A DNA stretch of 64,000 nt from Niastella yeongjuensis (GCF_900110245.1 NZ_FOCZ01000005.1:372001-436000); one strand, 5' to 3'; positions 1 through 9,301 are shown, numbered from the stretch's first letter. Numbers and translations: made by a program. The notes: generated by a model from the sequence alone, not told the origin.

Positions 1-41
1 GATCAGACAATTACATTCCTAACCAAAACTGAAGCCAAGTT

Positions 42-3000
42 ATGCATTTCAAATCAGGCGGCAAAACCCCGTCAGGGTCCTTGCTGCGCAATATATTTTT
101 GGTTATGAAGCTAATTGCCTTTTTTTTCCTGACTGCGATGCTGTATATGTGCACTCCTGCCCTTTCGCAGCGGGTAAGCATCTCAGGAAAGAATTTAAGT
201 CTTGAACAGGTATTTATGGAGATAAGGAAGCAAACCAGTATTGAATTTGTTTATGAAAGCGCTTTATTGAAAACTGCGCATAAGGTAACGCTGCATGTGC
301 AGGAAATGCCTGTAGAAGACATATTGCAGCACTGCCTGCAGGGGCAGGGGCTTGGCTTCAATGTACGTAGCAACACCATCATTATTTTCAAACTCGACGA
401 CGATACCCAAACAAAAGATCCGGTCAACGATGCCCGTGTTGTGCATATCACCGGCCGGGTAGTCGATGCACAAGGCCAGCCTGTGGAAATGGCATCGGTT
501 ATACTGATGCGTACCAATGCAGGCACCCAAACAGACAGGTTTGGTTTGTTCGTGCTGAAAATAAAAGAGCTGCAGGCCACCGATTCTGTGAACATCAGTT
601 TTGTGGGACTGAAAAGCCACAGCCTGCAACCAGGCAATAAAAGGGATCTTGGCAACATCGTGTTGCAGTTGGCAGATAACGTGCTCGATGAAACGGTGAT
701 CAGGGCATACGGCGCTACATCTGAACGATTCCGCACCGGCGATATTGCCATGGTAAAATCAGCCGATATAGAGAAGATACCCGCACTGAATATAGTAGAG
801 GCACTTGCCGGGCGTATACCAGGTTTGAATGTTTGGCAAAGTGGCAGCTTTGCCAGCAGTGTATACAATATCCAGCTTCGGGGTACAAATATAATCCCGC
901 CAGATGCGGTTGCTGTTTCGAGAGCAAGCAGCATGGTGTACTTACTCAGCAAACCGTTAATGGTAGTGGATGGCTTGCCGATGGCGCCTGACCTGGTACA
1001 TGCCTCGGGGAATAATTATGGCATGGATGCCAGCACCGGCCTTATAGGCGCCGGCGGCGGACATGATCCTTTGTATTGGCTCAACCCGCTCGATATAGAA
1101 AGCATCTCGGTACTCAAGAACGCAGAAGCCACCGCCTTATATGGTTCACGTGCCGCTAACGGTGTTATCATCATTACTACGAAAAAAGGCAAGCCCGGTA
1201 AAACAGCCCTGAATATTACCGTCAATACAGGCATCAACGTACAGGCAAAACGCCTGAAACTGATGAATACCCAACAATACCTGGCCATGCGTCATGAAGC
1301 CTGGGATAATACGATCAAAACGGGTCTCCCAGTAGCGGGGCTCCATTCGTTTGATCTGTTACAATGGGATACCACCCGTTATACCGACTGGCAGCAAGTA
1401 TTACTGGGAAGCGCTCCTAACTCCAATGCACATCTTGAACTATCAGGGGGAAAAGGGCCTACTGCCTACCGGCTCGGCGCAGGTTATAACAATGCACGGG
1501 CCTCGTACCCCACCCCACCGGGAACGGCTGCATTCAGGGAAGAAAGAAGTACGCTGTCGTTACATATTTCAACACGTTCGCACAACAACCGGTTTAAACT
1601 GGTTACGGTGGCAAGTGGCGCTGCTTTTTATTCCTTTCAACCGTTCTACGATGCCTATAACTATATTTTCCTGGCGCCCAACGCACCCGCTATGCTCGAT
1701 GAAAATGGCCAGATAAATAATAAACAATGGCAAACAGGCGCCACCGGTACCAGTCTGCTTACAGGCAATCCGATGCAATTGATGCGGTACACCTATCAGG
1801 CTAACTGGTCAAGTATGCAGGTGAGTTCCCATTTGTCGTATGAACTCATCCGGTCCCTGGTATTTTCGATCAATGCCGGCTATATCGGAAGCAATGGCAG
1901 GCAATTGCGGAAGACGCCGCCCATCTCCAGCGATTCCACCCTGCTTTCGTCTGTTCGTTCCTCCTCTTTTGGGCACAGCACCGATAACGGGTTCACTGTT
2001 GAGCCCAGCCTGCGTTACGAAAACAGCATGGAGCGAAACCACTTTATTCTGCAGGCAGGTGGAAGTTTTCAGTCAGACAAACAGGAAGGACACGTAACTA
2101 CCGGCAGGGGATTTACAACCGATGATCAGATGGGCAGCCTGACAGGAGCCAAAACACTTTCTTATCTCAACAATATTGCAGTACGTAAAACATTGTCTGG
2201 GTGGGGACGTGCAAGTTATCTGTATGCCGGTAAATACCTGGCTGATCTGTCTGTTCGCCGGGACGGTTCCAGCAGCTTTGGCCCCGGCCGGCGATATGGA
2301 AATTTTGGATCTATGGGTCTTGGCTGGATCTTTACAGATGAACCCTGGGGCCGCCATTTACCGTTGCTTACGTTTGGAAAGATCAGGGGCAGTTATGGTA
2401 TTACCGGCTGTCAGAATTATCTTCCCTATGCTTATTTCGCCACTTATACCAGACCTGGCACGGTGGGTTTTCCCCTGCCTAACTTCCTATATGGGATCTT
2501 TACCAATGGAATATATGATGGCGTGTCCAGCCTTACACTCACGCGAACGGCTAATCCAAATCTTGGCTGGGCCCAGGCCAATAGTGCAGATCTTGGCATC
2601 GATCTTTATTTCCTGACCGATCAACGACTGAAGCTGACATTTCAATGGTACCGGGAAATTATCGGTAATCAATTTGTCATTACGCCGGTTAGCGGGGTGG
2701 TGGGCAATCAAAATACATTCATAGACAATACAGCCGCCAAGGTAGAAAACAGTGGCATTGAAGCCCTGATCGATTACAGATCGTCCGTACACCCTACCGG
2801 TATAAACTGGAACATTCATTTTAACATAGCCGCCAACCGAAACAAACTGCTTGCCTACCCCGGGCTGGAAAGTTTATACCTGGATTATTATTATGACATA
2901 GGACAGCCGCTGATCAGGCAGGAGCTGTGGTCGTCCTTTCTGAATACAAAACTGGGACTGTATCAATATGTCGATCCCGCGCACCCGGCAGCAGTGTCCC

Positions 3001-3473
3001 ATTTTGCCAACAACAACCCGGCTTTTACAGGCGGGCTGCAGGCCGGTATTTCCTGGAAGGGGGTCTCCCTGTCAATCAATTGCGTTTATGCCAAACAGCA
3101 AGGTTTTATCAACATGCAGGGCACAGGGCTTCCGGGTAATCTGGACCCAACCGGTATAGGCAATCAACCGCTCTCCGTAATACAGCATAAGCAACCAGGC
3201 GGGGCCTTCTATGCAGGTCCGATCTCAAACAACCTTACTATGGATATTAACTGGGGTGATGCTTCTTATATGGCCATAAAAAACGCCTCCCTCAACTACC
3301 GGTTCCCCGAATCCCTGTTGCATAAGTGGGGCATGAGCATCTATCTCAATGCGGAAAACCTGCTTGTGCTCTCTACAGCTTATCAGGGTACCAATCCTGA
3401 ACAGGCCGGCTTAACGGACACGCAATTGCCTTTACGGCGAATACTGGTAACCGGTTTCACCATCAATCTGTAA
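42..3473 (+). CDS. SusC/RagA-family TonB-dependent outer-membrane receptor with STN domain
   Basis: Outer-membrane receptor that takes up a large ligand, probably a glycan or peptide, using TonB energy together with the SusD-type lipoprotein encoded next. The order is signal segment (about residues 22-42), STN secretin/TonB N-terminal domain (46-118), CarboxypepD_reg-like domain (135-212), TonB-box-like DETVIRAYG near 216, plug domain with the SusC hallmark ALYGSRAANGVIIITTKKG, then a C-terminal barrel ending in an aromatic/hydrophobic strand. The 1143-residue length is normal for SusC. ATG at 42 follows an in-frame stop at 30; ATG at 105 would start directly at the signal peptide, and either is possible. 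The susD gene starts 5 bases downstream. The STN domain usually implies signalling to a FecR/ECF pair. None lies in the 41 bases before this gene, so a partner would be outside the window. The substrate cannot be told from sequence. Confidence 0.93.
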   Translation: MHFKSGGKTPSGSLLRNIFLVMKLIAFFFLTAMLYMCTPALSQRVSISGKNLSLEQVFMEIRKQTSIEFVYESALLKTAHKVTLHVQEMPVEDILQHCLQGQGLGFNVRSNTIIIFKLDDDTQTKDPVNDARVVHITGRVVDAQGQPVEMASVILMRTNAGTQTDRFGLFVLKIKELQATDSVNISFVGLKSHSLQPGNKRDLGNIVLQLADNVLDETVIRAYGATSERFRTGDIAMVKSADIEKIPALNIVEALAGRIPGLNVWQSGSFASSVYNIQLRGTNIIPPDAVAVSRASSMVYLLSKPLMVVDGLPMAPDLVHASGNNYGMDASTGLIGAGGGHDPLYWLNPLDIESISVLKNAEATALYGSRAANGVIIITTKKGKPGKTALNITVNTGINVQAKRLKLMNTQQYLAMRHEAWDNTIKTGLPVAGLHSFDLLQWDTTRYTDWQQVLLGSAPNSNAHLELSGGKGPTAYRLGAGYNNARASYPTPPGTAAFREERSTLSLHISTRSHNNRFKLVTVASGAAFYSFQPFYDAYNYIFLAPNAPAMLDENGQINNKQWQTGATGTSLLTGNPMQLMRYTYQANWSSMQVSSHLSYELIRSLVFSINAGYIGSNGRQLRKTPPISSDSTLLSSVRSSSFGHSTDNGFTVEPSLRYENSMERNHFILQAGGSFQSDKQEGHVTTGRGFTTDDQMGSLTGAKTLSYLNNIAVRKTLSGWGRASYLYAGKYLADLSVRRDGSSSFGPGRRYGNFGSMGLGWIFTDEPWGRHLPLLTFGKIRGSYGITGCQNYLPYAYFATYTRPGTVGFPLPNFLYGIFTNGIYDGVSSLTLTRTANPNLGWAQANSADLGIDLYFLTDQRLKLTFQWYREIIGNQFVITPVSGVVGNQNTFIDNTAAKVENSGIEALIDYRSSVHPTGINWNIHFNIAANRNKLLAYPGLESLYLDYYYDIGQPLIRQELWSSFLNTKLGLYQYVDPAHPAAVSHFANNNPAFTGGLQAGISWKGVSLSINCVYAKQQGFINMQGTGLPGNLDPTGIGNQPLSVIQHKQPGGAFYAGPISNNLTMDINWGDASYMAIKNASLNYRFPESLLHKWGMSIYLNAENLLVLSTAYQGTNPEQAGLTDTQLPLRRILVTGFTINL

Positions 3474-3478
3474 TTTAT

Positions 3479-4885
3479 ATGCAACGCTATATTACCATAC
3501 TCTACCATTTGCTTTTTGCCGGGTTGCTGCTTACCGGGTTTACAGCCTGCAACAAATTGCTGGAGGTACCGCCGCCGCCTAATGAGCTGGGCATCGATCA
3601 GGCATTCGGCGACAGTGCATCGGCTGTTGCTGCTGTTAGTGGCATTTATAACCAGATGGGATCCAACGGTTATTTTCAATGCGGCGGTTTGTCGTTTTTT
3701 ACCGCTCGGTCAGCAGATGATGTTATTTGCAGACAAATCCTCGATTACTTCGCACTCGACTCGCTGCTTTATACCGACACGGAGATAGATTACATGTGGG
3801 ACGAAGGCTTCACCTGTCTGTTGACGGCCAACACCTGTATCAGGGCGCTTCAATCAACTACCAGGTTAAGTACCCCGCTACAGCATCAATTACTGGGAGA
3901 AACTCTTTTTTGCCGGGCATTTATCAACTTCTTATTGGTAAATATCTGGGGCGATGCCGTACCACTGGTTACCACTCCTGACCTGCAGGCGAACCGGAAC
4001 GCCAAAAGCGTACCACGCCAACAGGTATACGATCAAATACTGGCCGATCTGTTGCAGGCCCGGGAATTGTTAACCAATGCATATCCCGGCAAAAGCAGGG
4101 CCCGCCCCAATCGAATGGCGGCAAACGCCTTGCTGGCAAGGGTGTATTTATATCAGAACCGATACGCTGATGCCATTGACCAGGCAACATCGGTGATTGC
4201 CAGTAACCTGTACCTGCCTTTACCCACACCCGTTTCGGCATTTTTAAAAGACAGCCCCGAAGCTATCTGGCAACTCATGCCCTCTGTTGGCAGCGGCGTA
4301 TCGGGTGCCGTTGCAGATGTGGTGCTGTATCAGCGAAGCGCCACCAGTCTTACCCCTCAACTGCTGGCAGCCTTTGAACCCGGTGATCTTCGAAGACAGG
4401 CATGGGTGGTGAACAATGTTTTTTCAGGCAGCACCTATACAACCGCCAATAAATATAAAGACAAAGGCGCTACCGGAAATACCAACCCTACCGAATACTA
4501 CATCATATTCCGGCTGGCAGAACAATACCTGATACGGGCAGAAGCTCATGTGCGTCTTGGGGAAACACAAGCGGCAATAGATGACCTTAATGTGGTGCGC
4601 GCCCGGGCAGGCCTGCCTGCACTGTTAACCACACTTACCCAACAGGAATGTATGAGTGCGGTTGAACATGAGCGGCAGGTAGAACTGTTTTCCGAATGGG
4701 GGCACCGCTGGCTCGATCTCCGGCGCTGGCCCGGCATCAACAATCCCAATATAACCAGGGCCGACGAAGTGCTGGGCGCTATAAAACGTGACTGGCAACC
4801 AACAGACCAATGGTATCCCGTTCCCAGATCAGAATTACAGGCTAATCAATTCCTGGTACAAAACCCAGGCTATCCAATCAAATAA
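3479..4885 (+). CDS. SusD/RagB-family nutrient-binding outer-membrane lipoprotein
   Basis: Surface lipoprotein that caps the SusC channel and binds the substrate before import. The N-terminus is a lipoprotein signal with lipobox LTGFTAC, so Cys24 would be the lipidated residue. It is followed by the SusD-like N-terminal domain (EVPPPP, then a TPR-like helical region) and the typical C-terminal block with YYIIFRLAEQYLIRAEAHVRLG and the late VELFSEWGHRWLDLRRW motif. At 468 residues it is at the short end of the family. It lies 5 bases after the SusC gene and 19 bases before the LysR start, so the three are probably co-transcribed. The ligand is unknown; no glycoside hydrolase or peptidase lies beside it to hint at a polymer. 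Confidence 0.93.
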   Translation: MQRYITILYHLLFAGLLLTGFTACNKLLEVPPPPNELGIDQAFGDSASAVAAVSGIYNQMGSNGYFQCGGLSFFTARSADDVICRQILDYFALDSLLYTDTEIDYMWDEGFTCLLTANTCIRALQSTTRLSTPLQHQLLGETLFCRAFINFLLVNIWGDAVPLVTTPDLQANRNAKSVPRQQVYDQILADLLQARELLTNAYPGKSRARPNRMAANALLARVYLYQNRYADAIDQATSVIASNLYLPLPTPVSAFLKDSPEAIWQLMPSVGSGVSGAVADVVLYQRSATSLTPQLLAAFEPGDLRRQAWVVNNVFSGSTYTTANKYKDKGATGNTNPTEYYIIFRLAEQYLIRAEAHVRLGETQAAIDDLNVVRARAGLPALLTTLTQQECMSAVEHERQVELFSEWGHRWLDLRRWPGINNPNITRADEVLGAIKRDWQPTDQWYPVPRSELQANQFLVQNPGYPIK

Positions 4886-4904
4886 CCGATCAAAAGACAC
4901 CTAT

Positions 4905-5804
4905 ATGTTGAACCTGGAATGGCTTAGAACATTTAAGACTATCTATGAAACGGGCAATCTTTCTGCCGCTGCGCAGGAGCTGTATATTTCCCAGCCGGGC
5001 GTAAGCCTTCACTTACGTTCGCTGGAAACCTATACCGGCTACCGCCTGTTTGAGCGCGAAACCAGGAAGATGATCCCTACCGAGCGGGCCATCATCCTGT
5101 ACAATTGCATTTTCGATTCCCTGAACACCCTCACGCAGGTGGAACAAACGATCTGCAGAAATTCAAAAGTAGATAAGCCAACCATTGGTGTAGGAATGGG
5201 TTTCGAAATGTTTGAGCAAACCCTTGAAGAGCACATTGCAAAACTTCCCTTCAACCTTATTATGAAATTTGGGGAATACGGAGAGATGCTGCACGACCTG
5301 GATACCGGTGCGCTCGACCTGGTGCTAACCGCCAAAAAAGGACAACAACTAAACCTTGAATATACTCCGTTTACCAAAGAACGCATTGTGCTGATCTGCG
5401 GCAGTGAAACAGCCACCTCAGCATTGAATGAACTCATACTGGAAGGTAAAACAACACACATCAGGCAATGGCTGAAAGAACAGATATGGTTCACTACAGC
5501 GGCCGACATGGAACACCTGAAACATTTCTACCTCGCTAACTTCGATTGCCTGCCCGATTTCAAACCCAATTATGTAGTGCCCAATTTCGGTTCCATACTG
5601 CGTTGCCTGCAGGGAGGTAAAGGCTTTGCCGTGATGCCCGATTTTCTTTGTAAAAAAGAGATCGAAAGCAAAACCATAAAACTTGCCTGGGAAGGTTGTT
5701 CCCAGGTAGAAAACACGCTGCATTTTGCCAAGCGAAAAAAAACCATGCATCCAAAAGAGATCAGGCAACTGGAAGAACTATTGACCGGCAACTGGTTTGC
5801 ATAA
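4905..5804 (+). CDS. LysR-family transcriptional regulator
   Basis: DNA-binding regulator with an N-terminal winged helix-turn-helix: the first 60 residues include FKTIYETGNLSAAAQ and YISQPGVSLHLRSLE, the classic LysR recognition helix. A substrate-binding domain follows (about 90-295), with the typical GMGFEM and FAVMP segments. I chose ATG at 4905 (MLNLEWLRTF), giving 299 residues, because it places the helix-turn-helix at the normal distance from the N-terminus; an in-frame ATG at 4788 would run 98 bases into susD. The gene follows susD by 19 bases on the same strand and so may control the SusC/SusD pair. LysR regulators are normally divergent from their target, so a co-directional, downstream position is less common. 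The effector is unknown. Confidence 0.9.
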   Translation: MLNLEWLRTFKTIYETGNLSAAAQELYISQPGVSLHLRSLETYTGYRLFERETRKMIPTERAIILYNCIFDSLNTLTQVEQTICRNSKVDKPTIGVGMGFEMFEQTLEEHIAKLPFNLIMKFGEYGEMLHDLDTGALDLVLTAKKGQQLNLEYTPFTKERIVLICGSETATSALNELILEGKTTHIRQWLKEQIWFTTAADMEHLKHFYLANFDCLPDFKPNYVVPNFGSILRCLQGGKGFAVMPDFLCKKEIESKTIKLAWEGCSQVENTLHFAKRKKTMHPKEIRQLEELLTGNWFA

Positions 5805-5817
5805 GCGTTCATCGCGC

Positions 5818-5881
5818 ACTACCCACTTAGTAGTATTAACACTAGTTAACGATTATGCATAGATGTTTAACAGTGGGTAGT
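5818..5881. repeat. 64-bp element with perfect 10-bp terminal inverted repeats
   Basis: ACTACCCACT (5818-5827) and AGTGGGTAGT (5872-5881) are perfect inverted repeats separated by 44 AT-rich bases that contain small palindromes (ACTAGT, GTTAAC, ATGCAT). It lies between the LysR stop and the SnoaL-like lipoprotein start. It could be a long-stem transcript end for the LysR operon, an operator, or a tiny MITE-like element. No flanking target duplication is visible. Confidence 0.5.
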
Positions 5882-5917
5882 TCTAATTTAGCTGCCATAA
5901 TTATTAACAACAGTAAT

Positions 5918-6406
5918 ATGAAAATACCGTCTCTTGGAAGCCTGTTCCTTCTGCTTGTTTTAGGAGCCTGCAATCAGCCTGTCGATAAAATAAAAGAAGA
6001 AGCGAAACTGATGCAATTAAGCAGGGAACTTTCAAAACTATCATTAGCCGATAGTACCGAAACAATTTTAAGCTACTGGGCTGATGACGCGGTGGTGATG
6101 CCACCGGGACACCCGCCCATAAAGGGTAAGATGGCTATTAAAAACATGTTGCTCGATAAAGCCCGCACGCCGGGTTTCAAGGTCAGCTGGGAACCTAAAA
6201 GCGTTGTCATTTCCAAATCCGGTGACCTGGCGTATATAACCGAAGAGAACCAGATCTCCGTATATCATACGTTAGGCAAATCCTTTATAAATGTCAATAA
6301 AGGAATAAGCATCTGGAGAAAAGAAAACGATTCCTGGAAAAAGCTCATCGATATCTGGAACACAGATCCTTTTTGCTTCAAAGAAGACAAACTTGTGCAA
6401 AATTAA
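5918..6406 (+). CDS. SnoaL/DUF4440-like (NTF2-fold) lipoprotein
   Basis: Small exported lipoprotein of the NTF2-like/SnoaL superfamily, whose members bind small molecules or act as cyclases, isomerases or steroid-type enzymes. Starting at ATG 5918 gives 162 residues with a good lipoprotein signal (MKIPSLGSLFLLLVLGAC, lipid Cys18). A longer reading from 5855 adds 21 residues unlike a signal peptide. The fold is suggested by TETILSYWADDAVVMPPG near the start and the closing SIWRKENDSWKKLIDIWNTD, both typical of DUF4440 proteins. The next gene, an alpha/beta hydrolase lipoprotein, begins 10 bases after the stop, so they are probably co-expressed. The function is not known. Confidence 0.75.
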   Translation: MKIPSLGSLFLLLVLGACNQPVDKIKEEAKLMQLSRELSKLSLADSTETILSYWADDAVVMPPGHPPIKGKMAIKNMLLDKARTPGFKVSWEPKSVVISKSGDLAYITEENQISVYHTLGKSFINVNKGISIWRKENDSWKKLIDIWNTDPFCFKEDKLVQN

Positions 6407-6416
6407 ACTCGCATAA

Positions 6417-7439
6417 ATGAAAAAAACGTTCCTCATTGCCTTAACGGCAATCAGCCTGTTGGGCTGTAAAACCAACACAACGGAAAAAGCCACTGCTTCA
6501 TCAACTGACTCCCCGGCCAATGAAGTAAAAACAGGCGGCAGTAAAATGATTGAAGTAGCTGGCAAATACCAGGTCTGGACAAAAAAAATAGGCGATGGTA
6601 AAATAAAGGTCTTGTTGTTACATGGCGGCCCGGGCGTTAACCATGATTATTTTGAATGCTTTGAAGATTTTCTGCCCAAAGAAGGAATGGAAATATATTA
6701 CTACGATCAGTTGGGCAGCGGTTATTCAGACAACCCCTCAGATACCTCCCTCTGGCATCTGCCCCGGTTTATTGAAGAAGTGGAACAGGTAAGAAAAGGA
6801 TTGAAACTCGACAGCTTTTATTTATTGGGCCACTCCTGGGGTGGTATGCTGGCCATGGAATACCTGCATAAATACCAGTCGCATGTAAAAGGTGCGGTGC
6901 TTTCGAACATGACCGCCGGCATGAAAGATTACACCACTTATACCGCTCAGTTAAAACAACAAATATTTTCCGAAAGAGAGCGCACGGTATATGATTCGCT
7001 CGATAAACTGAAGCAGTACAGCTCCCCTGCTTATAATGAACTGATGATGGGCAGGCTGTATACACAGGTAATTTGCCGTATGCCACTGGAACAGTGGCCG
7101 GAGCCTTTACTACGCGCCTTTAAAAAAATGAACCCGGTTATCTATCAGCAAATGCAGGGTGTTGACGAGTTCCATGTTACCGGCAATTTTAAAGATTGGG
7201 AATTTTGGGACAGACTGCCTGACATCAAAATACCTGTGCTGGTATTAGGCGGAATGAAAGATGAAATGAATCCAGAGGGTTTAAAAAGAGAAGGTCAGTT
7301 GTTACCTAACAGCCGTACCTATTTGTGTCCTAACGGCAGTCATCTGTCTATGTATGATGATCAGCAAAACTACTTTAATAATCTGACTCAATTTTTAAAG
7401 GAAGTAGACAATGGTTCCTTTACAGCAGATAAAAAATAG
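6417..7439 (+). CDS. Proline iminopeptidase-like alpha/beta hydrolase lipoprotein (S33 type)
   Basis: Alpha/beta hydrolase of the proline iminopeptidase (S33) type, which releases N-terminal proline or hydrolyses related amides and esters. Seen in sequence: lipoprotein signal with LLGC (Cys17), oxyanion HGGPG (69-73), DQLGSGYS (97-104), nucleophile elbow GHSWGG with Ser140, acid Asp282 in LGGMKDEMNP, and His309 in NGSHLSMYDD. The complete triad suggests an active enzyme. The lipid anchor places it in the periplasm or on the outer membrane, whereas classical PIPs are cytoplasmic. It is 10 bases downstream of the SnoaL-like lipoprotein. A second GGPG hydrolase lies at 8301-9203 on the other strand. 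The substrate is not predictable; a true prolyl peptidase is likely but not certain. Confidence 0.85.
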   Translation: MKKTFLIALTAISLLGCKTNTTEKATASSTDSPANEVKTGGSKMIEVAGKYQVWTKKIGDGKIKVLLLHGGPGVNHDYFECFEDFLPKEGMEIYYYDQLGSGYSDNPSDTSLWHLPRFIEEVEQVRKGLKLDSFYLLGHSWGGMLAMEYLHKYQSHVKGAVLSNMTAGMKDYTTYTAQLKQQIFSERERTVYDSLDKLKQYSSPAYNELMMGRLYTQVICRMPLEQWPEPLLRAFKKMNPVIYQQMQGVDEFHVTGNFKDWEFWDRLPDIKIPVLVLGGMKDEMNPEGLKREGQLLPNSRTYLCPNGSHLSMYDDQQNYFNNLTQFLKEVDNGSFTADKK

Positions 7440-7473
7440 CCCCGTTTTTTAAGATCCGTAGTTTGAAAACCAA

Positions 7474-7506
7474 CAATACCTGATAGTCTCGTACTATTAG
7501 GTATTG
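7474..7506. terminator. Hairpin between convergent genes
   Basis: CAATACCT/AGGTATTG (8 bp) plus inner ATAGT/ACTAT forms a long stem between the hydrolase stop at 7439 and the convergent response-regulator stop at 7523. No clear U-run follows on either strand, so it is a plausible but not typical bidirectional terminator. Confidence 0.5.
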
Positions 7507-7522
7507 CTATCAATTGCTGCCT

Positions 7523-8221
7523 CTATGAATGTTCCAGCAGGCTGTAGCCTTTTCCCCGGATGTTCACAATTTCAACAGACGTATCGGGGCGGAAATATTT
7601 TCTGATACGGGTGATATACACATCCATACTTCTTGCAGAAAAAAAATCATCCTTCCCCCATAATTTAATAAGTGCAGTTTTCCTGTCGAGCAAACTATTT
7701 TTTACATCGATCAGCAATTGCAACAGTTCTGCCTCGCGTTGTGACAACTGAATGATTTCCCTGTTCCAGCTTAACTCCAGTCTGCGGGCATTAAATACAT
7801 AACGGCCTATCTTTATTTCTTCGGAAGGATCTAAACGGGTATTGAACCCGTAGCTTCGCCGCCGCAATAATACTTTTAATCGCAACACCAGCTCTTCCAT
7901 GGAAAATGGTTTCTTCATATAATCATCAGCCCCCGCCTCCAACCCACGAATAACATTTTCCGTTTCTGATCTGGCTGTCAGGAACATAACCGGTACGTTT
8001 TCATCTACCAGGCGAATTTCAGATACCAACGCAAAACCATCTTTCCTGGGCAATACCACATCGATGACACAGATATCCGGTCTCAATTCTTTGAATTGAT
8101 TCCAGCCATCAATACCATTTAATGCAATATGAACGGTAAACTCGCGCATTTCCAGTGATTCCTTGATGATAGCTGCTAATACAGGTTCATCATCAACCAA
8201 TAATACTTTGATTTTATTCAT
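7523..8221 (-). CDS. OmpR-family response regulator (orphan)
   Basis: Two-domain response regulator. The receiver domain (about 1-120) has acidic pocket Asp10/Asp11, phosphoacceptor Asp54 (CVIDVVLP), Thr82 and Lys104 (KKPF). The C-terminal winged-helix OmpR/PhoB effector domain (about 135-232) ends in TRIRKYF and VNIRGKGYSL. At 232 residues it has the family length. No histidine kinase gene is adjacent: neighbours are a hydrolase converging from the left and another hydrolase upstream. It is therefore an orphan in this window and must use a kinase encoded elsewhere. The target is unknown; the two flanking GGPG hydrolases are candidates by position only. Confidence 0.92.
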   Translation of the reverse strand: MNKIKVLLVDDEPVLAAIIKESLEMREFTVHIALNGIDGWNQFKELRPDICVIDVVLPRKDGFALVSEIRLVDENVPVMFLTARSETENVIRGLEAGADDYMKKPFSMEELVLRLKVLLRRRSYGFNTRLDPSEEIKIGRYVFNARRLELSWNREIIQLSQREAELLQLLIDVKNSLLDRKTALIKLWGKDDFFSARSMDVYITRIRKYFRPDTSVEIVNIRGKGYSLLEHS

Positions 8222-8263
8222 GAATTGGATCGTGCATGTGTGAGATGTGGGGTATCACGTCAT

Positions 8264-8289
8264 AGGCCCCCGGTTTGCCGGAGGCCCTA
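8264..8289 (-). terminator. GC-rich hairpin downstream of hydrolase gene
   Basis: GGCC(C)CCGG-TTTG-CCGG(A)GGCC makes a strong stem with one mismatch between the stop of the 8301-9203 gene and the start of the response regulator. It lacks a U-run, so termination is uncertain; it may instead attenuate readthrough or protect the 3' end. Confidence 0.4.
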
Positions 8290-8300
8290 ATAAGACAGCG

Positions 8301-9203
8301 TTAATTTTTCAATGAATAATCCAACAGCTCGTAAAACTCACTGGCCTCCTTCTCTTCTTCCAGCCAGGGAAGATGCCCACAATTTTCAATAAAGGAGAAT
8401 TTGCTTTGCTTCACTAGCTCTGCGGTCTCATATACAGTCGACTCACCTACCGGGTCCTGCCGGCCCTGTATAATATAGAGCGGGCTTTTGTAGTTGTGTA
8501 ACCCATTCAATCTGGCAATGGTGGTAGCATTATAATTGCCGGTGGTTACCTGATCTATTTTTGAAGCACCTTTATTTGCCAGGCTGGAATCTAACAATTG
8601 CTTCGATGCCAATGCCCGTTCCCTGCTGAAAAAGTAACCCGGCCAAATGGCTTTTAATTCTGCTACCAGATCGCCTGCAACCGCGTGGCTGGCTTCGTCC
8701 CTGTCTTCCTGGTGCAGCCGAAAATTAATATTGGAATAGAAGTAAGCAAAAAACCTGGGCGTAATACCGCCCGGTCCCAGCAACACCAGCCGTTCTACTT
8801 TATCGGGATATTTAGCTGCATATGCATAGGCCAGCATTCCACCCCAGGAGTGCCCGCAAATGGTCAGCTTCGGCAACTTTAATTGCACTCTCACTGCTTC
8901 CAGATCTTCTACATACTTATCAACAACCAGGTTCAGTGAATCCATGTTGTTCATTACAGACCGGCCGGTGCCACGCTGATCAGGAACGATAAACCGATAT
9001 CCAGTCATTTTGTGGCAGATCGGTTGAAGATAACCTGGATTGATGCCCGGACCGCCAGCTAACATCACCACCGGCTTGCCCGTACCATATTCGTTGATGT
9101 ACAATTTGATCTTGTCGGGTGTAGTGATAAAATAACTTTTTTGCGCCAGCAACTCTGTAAAGGAAAAACTTAACAAACAAATCAGGAACCATGGTTTTCT
9201 CAT
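8301..9203 (-). CDS. Secreted proline iminopeptidase-like alpha/beta hydrolase
   Basis: Alpha/beta hydrolase of the same S33-like family as the gene at 6417-7439, but with an ordinary signal peptide (about 1-20, ending LLAQ) instead of a lipobox. The motifs are complete: GGPG (50-53), DQRGTGRS (75-82), nucleophile Ser119 in GHSWGG, Asp250 in IIQGRQDPVG, and His277 in NCGHLPW. The residue before GGPG is Ala, not the usual His, a small change in the oxyanion region. The 300-residue length is typical. The response-regulator gene lies 79 bases downstream on the same strand, separated by a GC-rich hairpin. It likely hydrolyses a small peptide or ester in the periplasm; the substrate is unknown. 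Confidence 0.85.
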   Translation of the reverse strand: MRKPWFLICLLSFSFTELLAQKSYFITTPDKIKLYINEYGTGKPVVMLAGGPGINPGYLQPICHKMTGYRFIVPDQRGTGRSVMNNMDSLNLVVDKYVEDLEAVRVQLKLPKLTICGHSWGGMLAYAYAAKYPDKVERLVLLGPGGITPRFFAYFYSNINFRLHQEDRDEASHAVAGDLVAELKAIWPGYFFSRERALASKQLLDSSLANKGASKIDQVTTGNYNATTIARLNGLHNYKSPLYIIQGRQDPVGESTVYETAELVKQSKFSFIENCGHLPWLEEEKEASEFYELLDYSLKN

Positions 9204-9301
9204 AATTCAATTTTTCCTGCAAAGCTCCTGTAAACACCTGAAGATGTTCTATGAGATAATTAATGGGTGATATCACATTTGTTATAGAAAAGAAAATACA
9301 A

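Noticed and set aside
251-952. 233-residue open frame on the minus strand across susC
   Set aside because: It lies fully opposite the well-supported SusC reading frame, has no recognisable domain or signal peptide, and looks like a chance frame caused by codon bias. The same applies to the other long antisense frames, for example in the sucA and ilvB regions.
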